A stretch of DNA of 64,000 nucleotides from NCBI RefSeq assembly GCF_004341105.1, contig NZ_SLZK01000002.1:240216-304215 (forward strand). Reading direction: 5' to 3'. Made by a program: the position numbers and the translations under genes. This DNA is from Rhizobium sp. BK418. Lineage in GTDB: Bacteria > Pseudomonadota > Alphaproteobacteria > Rhizobiales > Rhizobiaceae. Of the stretch, positions 38,006-47,400 are shown piece after piece; the stretch's first letter is position 1; the number at the start of each line of letters is the position of its first letter. Below the pieces are notes generated by a model. That model made no database searches. It had not been told where the DNA came from and worked only from the letters and a program-made list of their open reading frames with translations.

Positions 38006-38998
38006 ATGGATACCTTGCCCGTCAACATACCCGGCCTTGTATGGGCTTACCGTTTCTCGCCGGAAAGCAAGAAGGCTGCGCGGCTGCAAAACAACGCGAC
38101 GGCTGCAGAGCTGACCGCAGACGACGGTTTCTATTGGCTGCATCTCAACCTCGCCGATGCCCGTGTGCCGGCCTTGCTTGATACGCTCGGCGTGATTGAC
38201 GATGCTAAGGCGGCACTGATCACACGCGACACACATGCAGTCCTGACTGTCGACGAGCAGATGCTCTACGGCACGCTGGTGGACTGCCAGCGCGAATTCG
38301 ATCAGGACACAGCGGATCTCGGCTGGCTGCATTTCGCCATCTCCGACCGGTACATCATCACCACGCGCCTGCAACCGCTGAGAAGCGTGGAGCGGACACG
38401 CGTGATGATCGAGAAGAATCCCGGCAAGTTCACTCGCCCCGTCGATCTCTTCGAGCTGCTTGTGACCGAGTTCCAGCGCACGCTGATCTCCGTCGTCATG
38501 GAGCTTACCGACGAGCTCAACCTGATCGAGGACTTCGTTTACGACAATGCACCGCGCGATGAACGCCGCCGGCTTGCTCCCGTCCGTCGCACGATCGTAC
38601 GCCTGCACCGTCATCTGCGCACGGTCCTCGCGCTGATGCGGCGAGCGGCAGCCTCCGACGAGGACGAAATGCCCTTCGGTTTCGACGATATTGCCGGGCG
38701 GCTGACAAGCCGGCTGGAGACAGTGGATCACGATATCTATGCGCTGCAGGACCGGGCGAGACTCTTGCACGAGGAAATCGACTCCAAGCTTTCCTCGGAG
38801 ACGAACCGCCATCTTTACATCCTGTCGATCATGACGGCTTTTCTGTTGCCGCCGACACTGGTGACCGGCTTTTTCGGCATGAACACGGCCAATCTGCCCT
38901 TCGCCGTCGGAGACTACGGTACCGAATATGCTGTAGGACTTATCCTCGCATCCATCGTCTTTGCCTGGTGGCTCTTGAAGCGAGTGAATATTCTCTGA
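38006..38998 (+). CDS. zntB: CorA/ZntB-family divalent metal transporter
   Basis: This 330-residue protein has the CorA layout: a large amino-terminal cytoplasmic domain, a long helix, and two C-terminal membrane helices with the pore motif G-M-N (FGMNTANLP, about 292-300). The motif context and length fit the ZntB zinc-transport branch, but magnesium or other metals are not excluded. ATG 38006 is preceded by GAGAGGATAGG. Confidence 0.9.
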   Translation: MDTLPVNIPGLVWAYRFSPESKKAARLQNNATAAELTADDGFYWLHLNLADARVPALLDTLGVIDDAKAALITRDTHAVLTVDEQMLYGTLVDCQREFDQDTADLGWLHFAISDRYIITTRLQPLRSVERTRVMIEKNPGKFTRPVDLFELLVTEFQRTLISVVMELTDELNLIEDFVYDNAPRDERRRLAPVRRTIVRLHRHLRTVLALMRRAAASDEDEMPFGFDDIAGRLTSRLETVDHDIYALQDRARLLHEEIDSKLSSETNRHLYILSIMTAFLLPPTLVTGFFGMNTANLPFAVGDYGTEYAVGLILASIVFAWWLLKRVNIL

Positions 38999-39000
38999 AT

Positions 39001-39027
39001 GAAAACGCCCGGCTCAATGGCCGGGCG
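39001..39027 (-). terminator. Terminator between convergent zntB and BA14K genes
   Basis: CGCCCGGC (39006-39013) pairs perfectly with GCCGGGCG (39020-39027) around a 6-base loop. On the minus strand a TTTTCATTC run follows, so it best fits the BA14K gene, though it could serve zntB too. Confidence 0.65.
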
Positions 39028-39051
39028 CCTCTCTCGATCTCTGGCTGCGCC

Positions 39052-39540
39052 TCAATAATAGGGCGAATAGCACTGCTGGCGCGGACCGTTATAGGGCTGG
39101 AACGTATTGTCATAGGCCCGATACGAGCGGTAGCGGTTTTCGCACCAGGCGACGTGGCTCGGATTGATGCCCGAGGGCGCCGGGGCAGGCGCGTAATAGC
39201 GCGGCTGAGCGGCAATCGCGCCGCCAATGATGGCGCCGGCACCGAAGGCTGCCAGCGGATACCAGTAACCGTTATAGTGACGGTAACCCGGACGATAATA
39301 GGGATAACCCCGATAACCGCCATACCAGCCCGGGCGATAGGCAGGACGATAGTGCGGATAGTAACCGGGGCGGTAGTAGCCCCTACCATAGTAGCGGCGG
39401 TATTGGACATTCTCGAAAGGCGAAGATTTTTCCACCTGCGGGGCGGCCGGCATCTGGATTGCCTGCGACGGCACGAAGCTCGTCACAACGACGGCGGCGG
39501 CCATAACCGCGGTCGCGACCTTCTTATTCAGCCCAAACAT
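39052..39540 (-). CDS. BA14K family protein
   Basis: This 162-residue protein has a signal peptide (about 1-28), a middle part rich in Tyr, Arg, Pro and Gly (repeated Y-R-P-G-Y/W), a hydrophobic glycine-zipper-like stretch ([15 protein letters not shown]) and the C-terminal BA14K domain ([19 protein letters not shown]...C), named for a Brucella 14 kDa antigen with lectin-like activity. ATG 39540 has GGAG upstream and sets the signal peptide at residue 1; the longer in-frame start adds 22 odd residues. Confidence 0.88.
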   Translation of the reverse strand: MFGLNKKVATAVMAAAVVVTSFVPSQAIQMPAAPQVEKSSPFENVQYRRYYGRGYYRPGYYPHYRPAYRPGWYGGYRGYPYYRPGYRHYNGYWYPLAAFGAGAIIGGAIAAQPRYYAPAPAPSGINPSHVAWCENRYRSYRAYDNTFQPYNGPRQQCYSPYY

Positions 39541-39680
39541 TACGTATCTCCGATCAAAGAGCGAAAAAGCCCGCCGATAACGGATTAAGCGGAAGACTGT
39601 TCCCAAAACCCGCTGACGGCATCTACGCTCCGTTTCTACCGGAGGCGAAATGAACCGAACATTAACCGGTTAGGAACACC

Positions 39681-40925
39681 TTAGGCGACCACCGAAAGCT
39701 TGGCCTGATCGCCCTGCAGGCGGTTGATCATGAAGTTCGAATACCATTCGAGAAACTGCATGACGCCGCCTTCATGGGCAGCCGAATAAGGACCGGGCTC
39801 ATAGGCCGGCGAGCGAATGCCGGAAGCATTCTCCTCGACGATGCGGCGGTCCTGATCGTTGGTCTCGGTCCAGACATGCGTCAGTTCATCGATATTATAA
39901 TCCACCCCTTCGACCGCATCCTTGTGGACGATCCACTTGGTCGTGACTGCCGTCTCATTGGCGCTGAGCGGCAGCACGCGGAACGAGATGGCATGATCGC
40001 CAAGCAGGTGGTTCCAGGTCGTCGGATAGTGGAACAGCAGCATGGTGCCGATTTGGTTGATCTTCACGTCGTCGGAGAGCGGGCGCGTGACGGCGGGCCG
40101 GCCGGACATAGTGTAGCTTTCGGCATCCTCGAGAAGCGGCATACGGGCGGTGCGGAACTGTCCATCCGGCGAGATCTGAAACTTGCTCGGCAGCCCGGCT
40201 TCCTCGCAACGCGCCCAATGGCCGGCGATTTCCGGGTCGTCGGCACCACCATCCGTGCCCGTCACGCTCGGCGCTTCCGGATAGGTGCGGCAGAGCTCAG
40301 GATGGTTTGCCGCGCAATGATAGCATTCGCGGTTGTTTTCCCAGACGAGCTTCCAGTTGCCCTTCTCGATGATGGTGCTCTGGAAGGCGATCTTAGCTTC
40401 ACCGATGCGGTGCGGAGCCATATAGGGCTCGATCTTGTCGCGCACAGGCTGGAAGTCCGGCGCGGCGTTGGCAAGGCAGATGAAGACGTAGCCAGCGACG
40501 GTCTCGCAGTGAACCGGCTTCAGTCCATAGCCGCTCTTGTCGAAATCATCGCCCATATGGCGGGCGAAAGCGAGCTTGCCGTCGAGGTCGTAGGTCCACT
40601 GGTGATAGGGGCAGACGAGACGAACCGAGGAGCCGTGCTCCTTGGTGCAGACGCGCGAGCCGCGATGGCGACAGCTATTGTGGAAGGCGCGAATGACATT
40701 GTCGCGGCCGCGCACGATGACGACGGGATATTCGCCGATCTGGACGGTGAAATAGGCGCCCGGCTTTGGCAATTCGCAATCATGACCGACGAACAGCCAG
40801 TCGCGATAATAGATCATCTCCATGTCCAGCCGGAAATAATCCTCGTCGGTATAGAAGGGCTGTTCGAGGCTGAAACCCTCGCGGCGGCTCTTGAGCTGGC
40901 GCAAAACGTTGCTGCGAATATCCAT
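39681..40925 (-). CDS. Rieske non-haem iron oxygenase alpha subunit (GbcA-like)
   Basis: This 414-residue oxygenase subunit has a Rieske [2Fe-2S] site: C85-R-H87 and C105-P-Y-H108. The catalytic iron site is in ENNRECYHCAANHPE, with H203 and H208 and a third Asp ligand further on. Sequence character is closest to glycine betaine/stachydrine/carnitine-type demethylating oxygenases, but the substrate is inferred. ATG 40925, with GAGGATAGG upstream, is preferred to ATG 40943. No reductase or ferredoxin gene lies nearby, so it must use a partner encoded elsewhere. Confidence 0.9.
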   Translation of the reverse strand: MDIRSNVLRQLKSRREGFSLEQPFYTDEDYFRLDMEMIYYRDWLFVGHDCELPKPGAYFTVQIGEYPVVIVRGRDNVIRAFHNSCRHRGSRVCTKEHGSSVRLVCPYHQWTYDLDGKLAFARHMGDDFDKSGYGLKPVHCETVAGYVFICLANAAPDFQPVRDKIEPYMAPHRIGEAKIAFQSTIIEKGNWKLVWENNRECYHCAANHPELCRTYPEAPSVTGTDGGADDPEIAGHWARCEEAGLPSKFQISPDGQFRTARMPLLEDAESYTMSGRPAVTRPLSDDVKINQIGTMLLFHYPTTWNHLLGDHAISFRVLPLSANETAVTTKWIVHKDAVEGVDYNIDELTHVWTETNDQDRRIVEENASGIRSPAYEPGPYSAAHEGGVMQFLEWYSNFMINRLQGDQAKLSVVA

Positions 40926-41317
40926 ATGCCTATCCTCGTACATGCGGCTGCCATCCTGTTGGAATAAGGCAGCGGAAGCGCGCCCGCTTCCTTCTCCTTC
41001 CGGAGAACTGGTCATGGCGTCATTTAAACACCGAGCATGTCGGCGGCTTGGTTGTAAAGCGACATCGGCTTCGAAATTGACGACAGGAACCCGAACGGTC
41101 CCCGATATCATTCATTCGCCCTTGATTATCGTCAGTTGCGACATCTTGTGGAGCTTGAGACACGAGCAGGTCCAGTGTCGCATGCAAATACCTATCGCAT
41201 TTGCGACATGTCACGCCCCAGCTCACCTGCCGCGTCTTCTTCCTGTTATTTTAACAGGGCGTTAAGCACGAAATCCTATTCTTGACAGTGACCGACACAG
41301 CGAAGACTGCGACAGCC
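40926..41317. other. Intergenic region with repeated TGTCGCA motifs
   Basis: These 392 bases lie between the divergent Rieske oxygenase and DUF6656-like genes. They contain three TGTCGCA/TTGCGACA copies (41136-41143, 41176-41182, 41201-41208). I see no supported gene. Confidence 0.5.
41136..41208. promoter_or_regulatory. Cluster of TGTCGCA inverted motifs upstream of the Rieske oxygenase
   Basis: TTGCGACA is at 41136-41143 and 41201-41208, and TGTCGCA is at 41176-41182, so the last two form an inverted repeat with about 19 bases between arms. Such spacing suits a dimeric regulator binding in the divergent promoter region. The regulator is unknown. Confidence 0.45.
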
Positions 41318-41926
41318 ATGGCCAAACTTCGATATTTCGACAAGCGGGAAGAGACCAAGCCTGCCGAACCACGGCTTCTCACGAAGCACTCGGAGTTCCT
41401 GCGCACCGGCCGCATCAGCCGCCGCCGCGAAGATTGGCTGCCAGAGGAACGCCGCTATCTGACCCATGAGGAGGTGGCTGAAAAGACGGCACGCAAACTG
41501 CAGGCCGCCGGTGAAAAGACCCATCAGAACATCAATGGCTTCCACCGCGCCATCCAGTTTCCGAAGATGATCTTCCACCGGACGCTGGCCGACAGTCCGC
41601 ATCTCGGCTACTGCCACGTCACAGCTTCGCGCACCAAATTTGCGCACTATGACGAGGTAGCTTGGGCTTTCTATATCGCCAACTTCTATTCCGACATCGG
41701 CGACAACGACAATTTCTTCGACAATATCGCGGTTCAGAATTCACGCATGTATTTCGCCGTTGCAATCAAGCCGGGCGAGAGCACGCCGGAGAGAATGGTG
41801 GTCGACCGCTCGGTGCGCGGCAACGGCCTGCTCTTCCGCACCAACGATCCACAGATCGCCATCCGCAACATCCTCCTGCTCGGCGCCCGCAACGAGCAGC
41901 TTCGCCAGATCATCCGCCAACTATAG
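41318..41926 (+). CDS. DUF6656-like protein of unknown function
   Basis: This 202-residue soluble protein has no signal peptide. The amino terminus is basic and charged (MAKLRYFDKREE...), and the core contains GYCHVTASRTKFAHYDEVAWAFYIANFYSDIGD and MYFAVAIKPGESTPERMVVDRSVRGNG. I take it to be the alphaproteobacterial DUF6656 group; the role is unknown. The start is uncertain: ATG 41318 is conservative, while a TTG and a GTG lie 36 and 30 bases upstream, none with a good ribosome-binding site. Confidence 0.65.
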   Translation: MAKLRYFDKREETKPAEPRLLTKHSEFLRTGRISRRREDWLPEERRYLTHEEVAEKTARKLQAAGEKTHQNINGFHRAIQFPKMIFHRTLADSPHLGYCHVTASRTKFAHYDEVAWAFYIANFYSDIGDNDNFFDNIAVQNSRMYFAVAIKPGESTPERMVVDRSVRGNGLLFRTNDPQIAIRNILLLGARNEQLRQIIRQL

Positions 41927-42001
41927 GCCCATGAGCTCAGGACGGGATTGATCGCGCCGCCACGAAGGCCTAATGACTGCCGGACGAAAACCGGGCAGGC
42001 C

Positions 42002-42976
42002 ATGGCACGAATAATCGACATCAATGCGGACAGGCAGGCGGCGCTGGAGGCTGGCTGCGCGGCACTTGCCGAAGGCTTCGCAATCGCCATCCCCACCGAG
42101 ACCGTCTATGGGCTTGCCGCCGACGCGACCAATCCGGTGGCGATCACCCGCATCTATGAGACCAAGGGCCGACCGCGATTCAATCCGCTGATCTGCCATA
42201 TGGCCGATCTTGCCATGGCCGAAAATTATGCCGAATTCGATCCGATCTCGCGCGCGCTCGCAGAAGCCTTCTGGCCCGGTCCGCTGACGCTGGTGCTTCC
42301 GCTGAAATCAGGCACCACGATCCATGCACTGGCGACCGCAGGCCTGGACAGCGTCGGCATCCGCATACCCAAGGGCTTTACGGGCGACCTGATCCGCGCC
42401 TTCGGGCGGCCGCTTGCCGCTCCGAGCGCCAATACGTCAGGCAAGGTGAGCGCCACGAGTGCTGAGCATGTCGAAGCCGATCTCGGCGACAAAATACCGC
42501 TGATCCTCGACGCGGGCGCCAGCGCGGTCGGGGTGGAATCGACGATCGTGAAGGTCGAGAACGGCGAGCTTCGGCTGCTGCGGCCGGGCGGCCTGCCGGC
42601 CAGAGACATCGAGCGGGTGGCCGGCAAGCGATTGCTGCGTTTAAAGAAGGCCGCGGCGGCGATCGAAGCGCCAGGCATGCTCGCCTCGCATTATGCGCCG
42701 GGTGCAGCCGTCCGGCTCGATGCCACCGAGCTTCGACCCGGCGAAGCGCTCGTCACCTTCGGGCCGCAGATGGTGGCAGGTGCCGAACATGCGGCGATCA
42801 AGCTTAATCTCAGCCCGCGCGGCGATCTTGCTGAAGCGGCCGCCAATCTTTTTGATTACATGAAGAAAGCCGATGCCAGCGGCGCGGCCATGATCGCCTT
42901 CTCGCCAATTCCCGACGAGGGGCTTGGAGAGGCGATCAATGACCGACTGCGGCGTGCGGCAGCACCGCGCGAGTGA
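42002..42976 (+). CDS. L-threonylcarbamoyladenylate synthase (Sua5/YrdC/YwlC family)
   Basis: The enzyme makes threonylcarbamoyl-AMP from Thr, bicarbonate and ATP, the first step of the t6A37 tRNA modification. The 324-residue protein has the YrdC domain (about 10-200) with PTETVYGLAAD, KGRPRFNPLICHM and APSANTSGKVS, plus the C-terminal Sua5 domain (about 225-324), so it is the long Sua5 form. ATG 42002 has GGGCAGG upstream. Its stop overlaps a possible earlier start of the next gene. Confidence 0.94.
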   Translation: MARIIDINADRQAALEAGCAALAEGFAIAIPTETVYGLAADATNPVAITRIYETKGRPRFNPLICHMADLAMAENYAEFDPISRALAEAFWPGPLTLVLPLKSGTTIHALATAGLDSVGIRIPKGFTGDLIRAFGRPLAAPSANTSGKVSATSAEHVEADLGDKIPLILDAGASAVGVESTIVKVENGELRLLRPGGLPARDIERVAGKRLLRLKKAAAAIEAPGMLASHYAPGAAVRLDATELRPGEALVTFGPQMVAGAEHAAIKLNLSPRGDLAEAAANLFDYMKKADASGAAMIAFSPIPDEGLGEAINDRLRRAAAPRE

Positions 42977-42996
42977 GGAAGAGGGACCGGGGCTCC

Positions 42997-44427
42997 ATGA
43001 GCAGCACAAGCATTTCTGCAGAGATCATCGACCGTTTCACCGCCATTGTCGGCGAGAGATATGCGCTGCGTAGTGAGGCGGATCTGGCGCCGCACCTGAT
43101 CGAAAACCGCGGCCTCTATCACGGCTCCTCCCCTCTCCTCTTGAAACCCGGTTCGGTCGGGGAAGTCTCCGCAATCATGAAGCTTGCCACCGAAACCGGC
43201 ACGGCGATCGTGCCGCAGACCGGCAATACCGGCCTCGTTGGCGGGCAGACGCCGCGCGAGGGCAAGGCGGACATCATTCTTTCGCTCGAGCGCATGAACA
43301 AGATCCGCGATGTCGATCCGGTCGCGAACGTATTGATCGCCGATGGCGGTGCGATCCTCGCCGAGGTGCAGAAAGCGGCCGAGGCACACGGCCGGCTGTT
43401 TCCGCTGTCGCTCGGCTCGGAAGGCTCCTGCCGCATTGGCGGTAACCTTTCCACGAATGCCGGCGGCACGGCGGTTCTTGCCTACGGCAACATGCGCCAG
43501 CTCTGCCTCGGCCTTGAAGTCGTACTGCCGACCGGCGAGATCTGGGACGGGCTTCGCCGTCTGAAGAAGGACAATACGGGATACGATCTGCGTGACCTCT
43601 TCATCGGTGCAGAAGGCACGCTCGGCATCATCACCGGCGCGGTACTGAAGCTCTTTCCCCAGCCGCTCGGCCATCAGGTGGCCTTTGCGGGGTTGTCCTC
43701 GGTGGAGGACGCGCTTGCGTTCTTCAATCTCGCGTCCAGCCTTTGCGGTGCCTCGCTCACCGGTTTCGAGCTGATGCCGCGCTTCGGCGTCGAGATTACC
43801 GTGCGCCATATCGACGGCGTGCGTGATCCGCTGGAGACGCCGCATGACTGGTACGTGCTGATCGATATCTCCACCTCGGATTCCGCCGAAACGGCCGAGC
43901 GGATGATGAATGCGGTGCTGGAGCAGGGTTTCGAAGCAGGCCTCGTGCAGGATGCGGCAATCGCCGCTTCCGTCGCACAGCAGAAAGCGCTCTGGCACAT
44001 GCGCGAAAGCATGTCGGACGCCCAGAAGCCAGAAGGCGGCTCGATCAAGCACGACGTTTCCGTGCCGGTTTCGAAGGTTCCGGATTTCATGAGAGAAGCC
44101 GGAGAAGCTGTACTGGCCGCCATGCCCGGCGCACGCATCTGCGCCTTCGGCCATATGGGCGACGGCAATATTCACTACAACATCTCGCAGCCGGTTGGAG
44201 CCGACAAGGACGCTTTCATCGCCCGCTGGCATGAGATGAACCATATCGTGCACGCACTGGTGCTTGCCCATGGCGGCTCGATCTCCGCCGAGCACGGTAT
44301 CGGTCAATTGAAACGCGACGAGCTGGCATCGATCCGGCCAGCAATTGAAATGGAGCTAATGCGCCGCATCAAGCGCGCCTTCGACCCGGCCGGCATCATG
44401 AATCCCGATAAGGTGGTGAGCCTCTAG
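42997..44427 (+). CDS. FAD-binding oxidase (D-2-hydroxyacid/glycolate dehydrogenase type)
   Basis: This 476-residue flavoprotein of the FAD-linked oxidase C-terminal family includes D-lactate and D-2-hydroxyglutarate dehydrogenases. The PCMH-type FAD domain (about 30-215) contains VPQTGNTGLVGGQTP and LGSEGSCRIGGNLSTNAGG, and the C-terminal domain has FGHMGDGNIHYNI with the metal-binding His pattern and the EHGIGQLKR segment. The substrate is not identified. ATG 42997, with GAGGGA upstream, lies 20 bases after the Sua5 stop. A GTG at 42973 overlapping that stop is a less likely start. Confidence 0.9.
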   Translation: MSSTSISAEIIDRFTAIVGERYALRSEADLAPHLIENRGLYHGSSPLLLKPGSVGEVSAIMKLATETGTAIVPQTGNTGLVGGQTPREGKADIILSLERMNKIRDVDPVANVLIADGGAILAEVQKAAEAHGRLFPLSLGSEGSCRIGGNLSTNAGGTAVLAYGNMRQLCLGLEVVLPTGEIWDGLRRLKKDNTGYDLRDLFIGAEGTLGIITGAVLKLFPQPLGHQVAFAGLSSVEDALAFFNLASSLCGASLTGFELMPRFGVEITVRHIDGVRDPLETPHDWYVLIDISTSDSAETAERMMNAVLEQGFEAGLVQDAAIAASVAQQKALWHMRESMSDAQKPEGGSIKHDVSVPVSKVPDFMREAGEAVLAAMPGARICAFGHMGDGNIHYNISQPVGADKDAFIARWHEMNHIVHALVLAHGGSISAEHGIGQLKRDELASIRPAIEMELMRRIKRAFDPAGIMNPDKVVSL

Positions 44428-44439
44428 CTCCTTCATGTC

Positions 44440-44482
44440 ATTCCGGACGCAAAACTGCTGAATAGATTGCTGGAGTTGTTTT
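44440..44482 (+). repeat. Rhizobial palindromic intergenic repeat, copy 4 (diverged)
   Basis: It starts ATTCCGGACGCAAAACTGCT, then departs from the consensus (TGAATAGA) before the TTGCTGGAGTTG arm. It occupies the gap between the convergent FAD oxidase and DUF1217 genes. Confidence 0.55.
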
Positions 44483-44499
44483 AAAGGCTCGCGCCATTG

Positions 44500-47400
44500 T
44501 CACAGTAGCGATGCCGCCTGGCCGGTGCCACCGGTGAGGAGTTGCAGCGCCGGCGATTGCTGGGTGTTGTTCTGGATGTCGTACATGGCCGTGAAGCGCT
44601 TGAGGAGCTTGTCGACCTTCTTCGGATCCTGCAGATCCTCGAGCTTTACGAAGCGGCCTAGCAGATCGACCTGCTTGGCCACATCCATCGACGACATTTG
44701 CTGCGGCAGGCTGTAGGCCGTCTGGACGACCTGATAGAGAGCCTTGTCACCGAGGATGCCATAGAGCGAGGTGATGTCGCCTGCCTTGCGCTTGAAGTAC
44801 AGCGCTAGGCGAACGCCATCATTCTTTTCGCCCTCCTGGGTTTCCAGGGTCATCTGCACATACATCTGCTGTGTATTCGCTTCGGCCTGCTTGTCTTGGA
44901 TCGTGCCCATCTTTGCACGGGTCAGGTTGCCGTCCTTGTCGAAGTTGAAGGAGGCGACGATCTCCTTGAAGCGAGCATCGGCCGTGGTGTTGAGGTAGCT
45001 CTTCTTGTCGTCCGGATCGGATGTGAAGATCTTCTTCAGCGTATCCTTGTCGTATTTCTTCGGATCGAGGCCGTTTGCAGTCAGCACGAGATCCGTCAGG
45101 CGCTTATCGGCCAGGAAATCATCGAGCGACGTTATGGTTGGTATGGTCTTGCCGAAATAGTCCACTTCTGTCGTGGCGGCCTTGGAAGCGCGATCTTTCG
45201 CCGGGCCGTCCTTCATCAGCATTGTCACATGCGACTTATAATCGGTCGCATATTTCGTCATGGTGGCGGCAGACAAAGCCGACATAGGCTCTGCAGCCTT
45301 GCCATCAGGACCGAAATTGAAAGCGCGCACCATCTTGGTAATGCGGTCATCCTTGAAGGATGCGACATATCCCTTCGGATCATAGGGGTCACTGACGAGC
45401 AGCTTGCGCATGGTGGAACGCGAGACATCGTCCGACGTCAGGCCGTAAGCCTGAAGTGCCATCTGATACAGATCCGGATAGGAGTCGTTACCGAGAAGCG
45501 TATCGGCAGTAGCATTGGTCTTCATGAAATCATTGACGTTCTTCACGCCGTCGGAGTCGTCCATTCGCGACTTGTAGTTCGCGATGATGCGGTCAATGAG
45601 ATCGTTGCCCTGATTGTTGACGCGAGCGGTGTAATTGTCCGACGTATTTGATGCCTGCTCGCCAGTCTGGGCTGACGTCGAGGTTGGCAGCGATCCATCC
45701 GCGGCAAAATTGAAGGCTGCGTTGAGATCGGCCTGACCAACGGAAGCGGCATGTGCCGGGTCGGTGAGGATATTCTTCAACTCCGCATCGGTCGTGTCGA
45801 AGCTCAGACCGTAGGCCATTTTCAAATAATCTGTCAGCGACGAATCGGCGAGCAGCTGATCGACATCGTTGACGTCGCCCATCCGATCCAGAATGCCTTC
45901 CTCCCGAATGTTGGCGGCCGAGTTCAAAGAGGCCATCTGCGTACTAGTCTGCGCCGGAAGGCCGGGGACAGCGGTGCCGTCCGCCTGGAAATTGAACGCC
46001 GCCTTCACGTTGGCGTAGGGGCCGGTGCCGCTCTGATCGGTGAGAATGTTGTGCAGATCGGCATCCGAGACGCTCGTTGGAATGCTGAAGGCATAACGGA
46101 TGTAACTGTTGAGCTTCTGGTCAGCCAGCAACTGATCGACGCTGGAAATCCAAGGCATCGTACTGCCGTAGTAGGTGGCGGCGTCGCTTACCTTCTGGTT
46201 CATCGCGGCAACCTGGTCGGCATTCTGCGAGAGGGTGTTTTGAGCGACCGTGCCGTCCTGACGGAAATTGAAGAGCTGATAGACGTCACTGTAGCCTTGG
46301 GCAGCCGCGACCGTCGGATCGGTCAGAATGCCGCGAAGCGTGGCATTGTCGATGTCGTTACCGATCTGCATGCTGGTGCGCAGGAAGCTGACCAGCTTGT
46401 TGTCGGCAAGGAAGACGTCAACGGCAGCGGTCGAACCATCGTTGGAGAGATCGCCGAGTTTGGTCTGGTAATAGGAAGAGTTGTTTGCAGCGAGCTGGCT
46501 GATGCCCTGAAACTGATCGAAGTTTTGTATCGCGCCATTGACCGAACCATCCGCGTTGAAATTGAAGGCATCGTGGATGTCCTGATGGCCTGCGGTGGCT
46601 GCATAGGCGGAATCCATCAAAATGTTCTTCAGTTCGGAATTGCTGAAATCCTGACCGAGCCCGTAGGCATCCTTGATATAGGAGGTCAGCACTTTGTCGG
46701 AAAGCAGTTCATCGACATTATCGATTGGGCTGATGCCGCCTGGCGGCATCATCATGTTCGAGAAGTAACCCGAGACGTTTGTCGCACCATTCACGATGCC
46801 CGTCAGCTGGTCGTAGGACTGCGCGCGCTCCGTCGGAGATACAGTACCATCTGATTTGAAATTGAAGGCTTCGTAAGCATCGCCCAGATTGACCGAACGG
46901 GCATAGGCCGGATCGGTCAGAACACTTTTCAGCTGTGTAAAGCCAGGATCCATGTTGAAGGCGGACCGAACGTAGTCTGCAAGCCGTTTGTCGTTGACCA
47001 ACTGATCGACATTGGTGATCGTGCCGATCTTGGACAGATAGTAGGCCTTGTTGAGGTCGGACATCGCCGGGCTGGTATAGTACACATCGCTGGCCGTGCC
47101 GTCGCGGTCGACGATCTGCGGCGCAGTCTTGATATTATACTGTTCGATGACGTTGCTCTTCTGTGCCGCGGTCTGGGCAACACCGCCGACAGCGGGAGCG
47201 CGGAAGGCGTAGAGCGACGCAACGGTCTGGGTCTGATCGGCATTCTGCGCAGAACCAGTGACCGAGCCATCGGCATTGAAGCTGAAATAGGACCGCAGCT
47301 CCTTGTATTTGTCGCCGACATAGTTGAGAGACGGATCGGGATTGCTGAGCGGCGCATCGCCACCAAGCGTCGAAGGATCGCTTGTTAGCACCATCTTGAT

